Shown: piece after piece, positions 61,489 through 64,000 of the stretch
How positions within the stretch are numbered: position 1 is the first letter of the stretch
Layout: every line of letters starts with the position of its first letter
DNA from: Synechococcus sp. WH 8020
Lineage (GTDB): Bacteria; Cyanobacteriota; Cyanobacteriia; PCC-6307; Cyanobiaceae
Length of the DNA: 64,000 nt
Direction: 5' to 3'
NCBI RefSeq assembly: GCF_001040845.1
Contig: NZ_CP011941.1
Coordinates: forward strand, 2,300,890-2,364,889
The notes under the pieces: model-generated
The model's database searches: none
What the model was told of the DNA's origin: nothing
The model's input: the letters and a program-made list of their open reading frames with translations, nothing else
Translations under genes and position numbers: made by a program

Positions 61489-62052
61489 TCAGTCGTTGCG
61501 ATCCCTCCACCCCTGTTCCTTCAGTTGCTTCCAGGCCCCACGAGCCTGAAGAATTCGCTCCGCCAGTTCGCGCACGGCACCATGGCCTCCCTGGCCATTC
61601 AGCACTGCATCGGCTTGCTGGCGGAGTGGCCGGCAGGCGTCACTGGGGGCGAGGAGCAGTCCCACGCTGCGGCGCACGGCCAGATCATTGAGGTCATCGC
61701 CGAGGTATCCGGTGCGTTCGGGTGTCACCCCCAAGCGTTGTTGCAGATCTGCCAGCGCCACCGGTTTGTCCTTGATACCCACCAAGCAATCACGGATGCC
61801 GAGCTGTTTGGCTCTGGCTTCCGTCGCGCCACCTTGGCCACCACTCAGCAAGGCCAGGTTCACGCCAACGCCTTGAAGCAGGCGTAATCCGAGTCCATCG
61901 CGGACGTCAAAACGTTTCAGAAGTTGCCCCTGGGCATCGATCCAAAGGCCTCCATCGGTCAGCACTCCATCCACGTCCAGCACTAGCAATTCAAGGTCTT
62001 GGAGGGCTTGGCGTTGCCGTTGCCATTGCCATTCACGCAGGAGCTTTTTCAT
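61489..62052 (-). CDS. kdsC: Kdo-8-phosphate phosphatase, HAD family
   Basis: A 187-residue C0-type HAD phosphatase that removes phosphate from Kdo8P. LLVLDVDGVLTDGGLWI contains the nucleophile Asp in DVDGVLTDG; LALLSGGQGGATEARAKQLG is motif II; GYLGDDLNDLAVRRSVGLLL is motif III with the metal acids. There is no cap domain, as expected for KdsC. Its ATG overlaps the kdsD stop by 4 bp, forming a kdsD-kdsC operon. Confidence 0.94.
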   Translation of the reverse strand: MKKLLREWQWQRQRQALQDLELLVLDVDGVLTDGGLWIDAQGQLLKRFDVRDGLGLRLLQGVGVNLALLSGGQGGATEARAKQLGIRDCLVGIKDKPVALADLQQRLGVTPERTGYLGDDLNDLAVRRSVGLLLAPSDACRPLRQQADAVLNGQGGHGAVRELAERILQARGAWKQLKEQGWRDRND

Positions 62053-63044
62053 GCAAGCCCCGCTTGTACCAAGTCGTGCAGGCGCAGCAACCCTTGAAAT
62101 TCGCCGTTGGCATTCACCACCGGCATCACAGAAATGGGTTTGCGCCGGTTGTGTTCCATGGTCTGAATGGCTTCAACGGCCAGCATCTCTGCCGTCACGG
62201 TGATCGGGTCTGTCGTCATCAAATCCTGTGCTGTGAGCAAGGCCCATTGGTCGGCGCCGTGAGCACGCAGACCTCGTCGCAGATCTCCATCGGTGATCAA
62301 ACCCAGGAGATGCTTTGGGGCGGTCGGGTCTTCGACCCAACCGCTGCCGATTGCACCTTGCGTGAGTTTGCCGATCACGTCAGACAGTTTTGTCTTGGCT
62401 TGCAGAGGGGGCAGGTTTGCGGCTGGCACCATCAGATCGGCCACCGTCATGGTGAGTTGCTTGCCCAGGGAGCCAGCCGGGTGGTTGAGAGCGAAATCGG
62501 CTGGTGAAATTCCACGTCGTTCCATCCAGACGGCGGCGAGGGCATCGCCGATCGCCATGGCGACGGCTGTGCTTGCGGTCGGCGCAAGATTGAGCGGACA
62601 GATTTCTCGATTCACAAAGGCTGCAAGCGTCACATCACTGCCTCGGGCTAAGGATGAGTCCGCTTGACCAACGAGCGCAATTCGTGCGGTGCCTCGACGT
62701 TTTAAATGGGGAAGAAGGTCCAGTAACTCGCTGGTTTCGCCACTGTTAGACAGTAAAAAGCAAACATCATCCGAGGCCACTACCCCGAGATCGCCATGGA
62801 GGGCGTCAAGGGGGTTGAGGTAGAGGGCCATCAAGCCGATCGAGGAAAACGTAGCTGCGATTTTGCGAGCCACAATTCCGCTTTTGCCGACTCCAGTAAT
62901 CACCAGCTTGGCTTTGCGGTCAGCACAACGCTCTAACAATCCCAGCGCTCCCTCCACGTCCTCACTGCTGAGGTGCGCAGCAGCATCGGCGATCGCTGCC
63001 GACTCTTCCTGCAAGCAGCGTGTGAGTGCGGACAAGCCTTTCAT
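62049..63044 (-). CDS. kdsD: Arabinose-5-phosphate isomerase
   Basis: A 331-residue enzyme converting ribulose-5-phosphate to arabinose-5-phosphate, the first committed step to Kdo. The SIS domain holds VITGVGKSGIVARKIAATFS, LDALHGDLGVVASDD and LLSNSGETSELLDLLPHLKR. A linker with DLMVPAANLPPLQ leads to two CBS domains (about 205-331; LLGLITDGDLRRGLRAHGAD marks the first). First gene of the kdsD-kdsC pair, divergent from the helicase gene across 219 bp. Confidence 0.95.
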   Translation of the reverse strand: MKGLSALTRCLQEESAAIADAAAHLSSEDVEGALGLLERCADRKAKLVITGVGKSGIVARKIAATFSSIGLMALYLNPLDALHGDLGVVASDDVCFLLSNSGETSELLDLLPHLKRRGTARIALVGQADSSLARGSDVTLAAFVNREICPLNLAPTASTAVAMAIGDALAAVWMERRGISPADFALNHPAGSLGKQLTMTVADLMVPAANLPPLQAKTKLSDVIGKLTQGAIGSGWVEDPTAPKHLLGLITDGDLRRGLRAHGADQWALLTAQDLMTTDPITVTAEMLAVEAIQTMEHNRRKPISVMPVVNANGEFQGLLRLHDLVQAGLA

Positions 63045-63263
63045 ACTCAGAAGTCGCCATTCTCCTGCATGCAGGGCTCTGTCAATTTCGGTTGGACTGG
63101 ATCATGTTGGTTTTGATCTGGTTGTTGATGCAGGCGGCGGACTTGGATAGATCACATCGCTGAAGACGGTTTTGCAGCATGTGATGTCCGGATATCTCTT
63201 GACGATTCCTAGGTGGTTGGTCTCTTCTCCCAGTCCGTCAGTTAGCTCGCATACGATCAGTGG

Positions 63264-64000
63264 ATGAGCTTTCTCGCCGGTCTCAATGACGCCCAGAAGC
63301 GGGCGGTCGATCACCATGAAGGCCCTCTTCTGGTGGTTGCTGGAGCGGGGAGCGGTAAGACTCGGGCCCTAACCCATCGGATTGCCCACTTAATCGGTGA
63401 GCATGGAGCCGATCCGGCCCAGATCTTGGCGGTGACCTTCACCAATAAGGCCGCCCGTGAGATGAAAGAGCGGTTGGAACTGCTTCTGGCGCAACGCTTA
63501 GCCCAAAGTCAATACGGTCAACCCTGGAGCACCCTCCCTCCGGTGGAACAGCGTCAGTTACGCACGCGGATTTATCGCGAGATAACGAAAGAACTATGGA
63601 TCGGCACGTTTCACGCCTTGTTTGCACGAATGTTGCGCTTCGATATCGATAAATTTAAGGATTCTGAAGGCCTTACTTGGACGAAGCAATTCTCTATTTA
63701 TGACGAGGCAGATGCCCAGAGTTTGGTGAAAGAGATTGTGACCCAAGAGTTGCAGCTTGATCCAAAACGATTTGAGCCCAAAAAAGTGCGCTGGGCGATT
63801 AGTAACGCGAAAAACCAAGGCTGGTCTCCTGACGATTTGGAGGCCAATGCCGAGGGGCAACGAGGCAAGCTCAGCGCTGATGTGTACAGGCGTTATCGCA
63901 AGGCTCTGGCGGCTAACAATGCCTTGGATTTCGATGATTTACTGCTCCTGCCTGTGCAGTTGCTGCAGCAGAATGAACAAGTGCGTGGGTATTGGTTCCG
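63264..64000 (+). CDS. UvrD/PcrA-type DNA helicase, N-terminal part (cut by the window edge)
   Basis: The frame from ATG 63264 is open to the end of the window (245 codons). MSFLAGLNDAQKRAVDHHEG starts the Q-motif, LLVVAGAGSGKTRALTHRI is Walker A, and AVTFTNKAAREMKERLE is motif Ia. WIGTFHALFARMLR is motif Ib, and NNALDFDDLLLLPVQLLQ approaches Walker B. This is a superfamily 1A repair helicase; whether it is UvrD or PcrA cannot be said from this half. Confidence 0.93.
   Translation, partial: MSFLAGLNDAQKRAVDHHEGPLLVVAGAGSGKTRALTHRIAHLIGEHGADPAQILAVTFTNKAAREMKERLELLLAQRLAQSQYGQPWSTLPPVEQRQLRTRIYREITKELWIGTFHALFARMLRFDIDKFKDSEGLTWTKQFSIYDEADAQSLVKEIVTQELQLDPKRFEPKKVRWAISNAKNQGWSPDDLEANAEGQRGKLSADVYRRYRKALAANNALDFDDLLLLPVQLLQQNEQVRGYWF

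Overview
The window looks like the chromosome of a marine picocyanobacterium, most probably Synechococcus. The housekeeping genes fit that group: heme oxygenase for bilin synthesis, the small NDH-1 subunit NdhS, glycolate dehydrogenase subunits GlcE and GlcF, NADP isocitrate dehydrogenase, alpha-glucan phosphorylase, rnpB, and a compact mid-GC layout with many 4-bp start/stop overlaps. Species and family assignments rest on motif reading alone; no database search was run.

Region 1 (1-11.1 kb) is an AT-rich accessory island, all on the + strand. It encodes two related sulfotransferases, a deacetylase-sulfotransferase fusion, an Fn3-like/deacetylase/methyltransferase fusion, an exporter-like membrane protein without ATPase motifs, and two glycosyltransferases (one diverged). 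Together they look like a locus that decorates a surface glycan. It ends on a 53-codon remnant of a nucleotide-sugar dehydratase gene whose intact relative lies 8 kb downstream.

Region 2 (11.5-19.5 kb) holds UDP-glucuronate decarboxylase, a MurG-like glycosyltransferase, and a scar where the first 150 codons of a polyketide synthase are joined to the back half of a glycosyltransferase. A tight four-gene operon follows: phosphoglycosyl transferase, acetyltransferase, aminotransferase and 4,6-dehydratase. This is the gene set of the bacillosamine (PglC-D-E-F) route.

Region 3 (19.6-23.7 kb) is conserved core: anion transporter, rimM, ndhS, a K+ channel with a zinc ribbon, and rnc. Region 4 (23.7-30.9 kb) is a second AT-rich island between rnc and rnpB. 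It carries a fusion of an SGNH hydrolase with a CitC-type nucleotidyltransferase, an unrecognised gene, an FkbM methyltransferase, and a broken primase-like (DUF3854) gene next to the 3' end of rnpB. Region 5 (31-47.4 kb) is core: tRNA-Arg(CCU), mscL, glgP, a CPA2 antiporter, glcE, glcF, icd and heme oxygenase, with one AT-rich sulfotransferase gene placed after icd.

Region 6 (47.4-63 kb) is a large polysaccharide locus: a glycosyltransferase, an ABC exporter, four more glycosyltransferases in an overlapping operon, and a full Kdo pathway (kdsA, kdsB, kdsC, kdsD) interleaved with three further transferases. The window closes inside a UvrD/PcrA helicase gene. Three loci (diNAcBac-like sugar, Kdo, sulfate/methyl/deacetyl decoration) could jointly build and tailor the cell-surface polymer, and the recombination scars suggest this part of the chromosome is repeatedly reshuffled.
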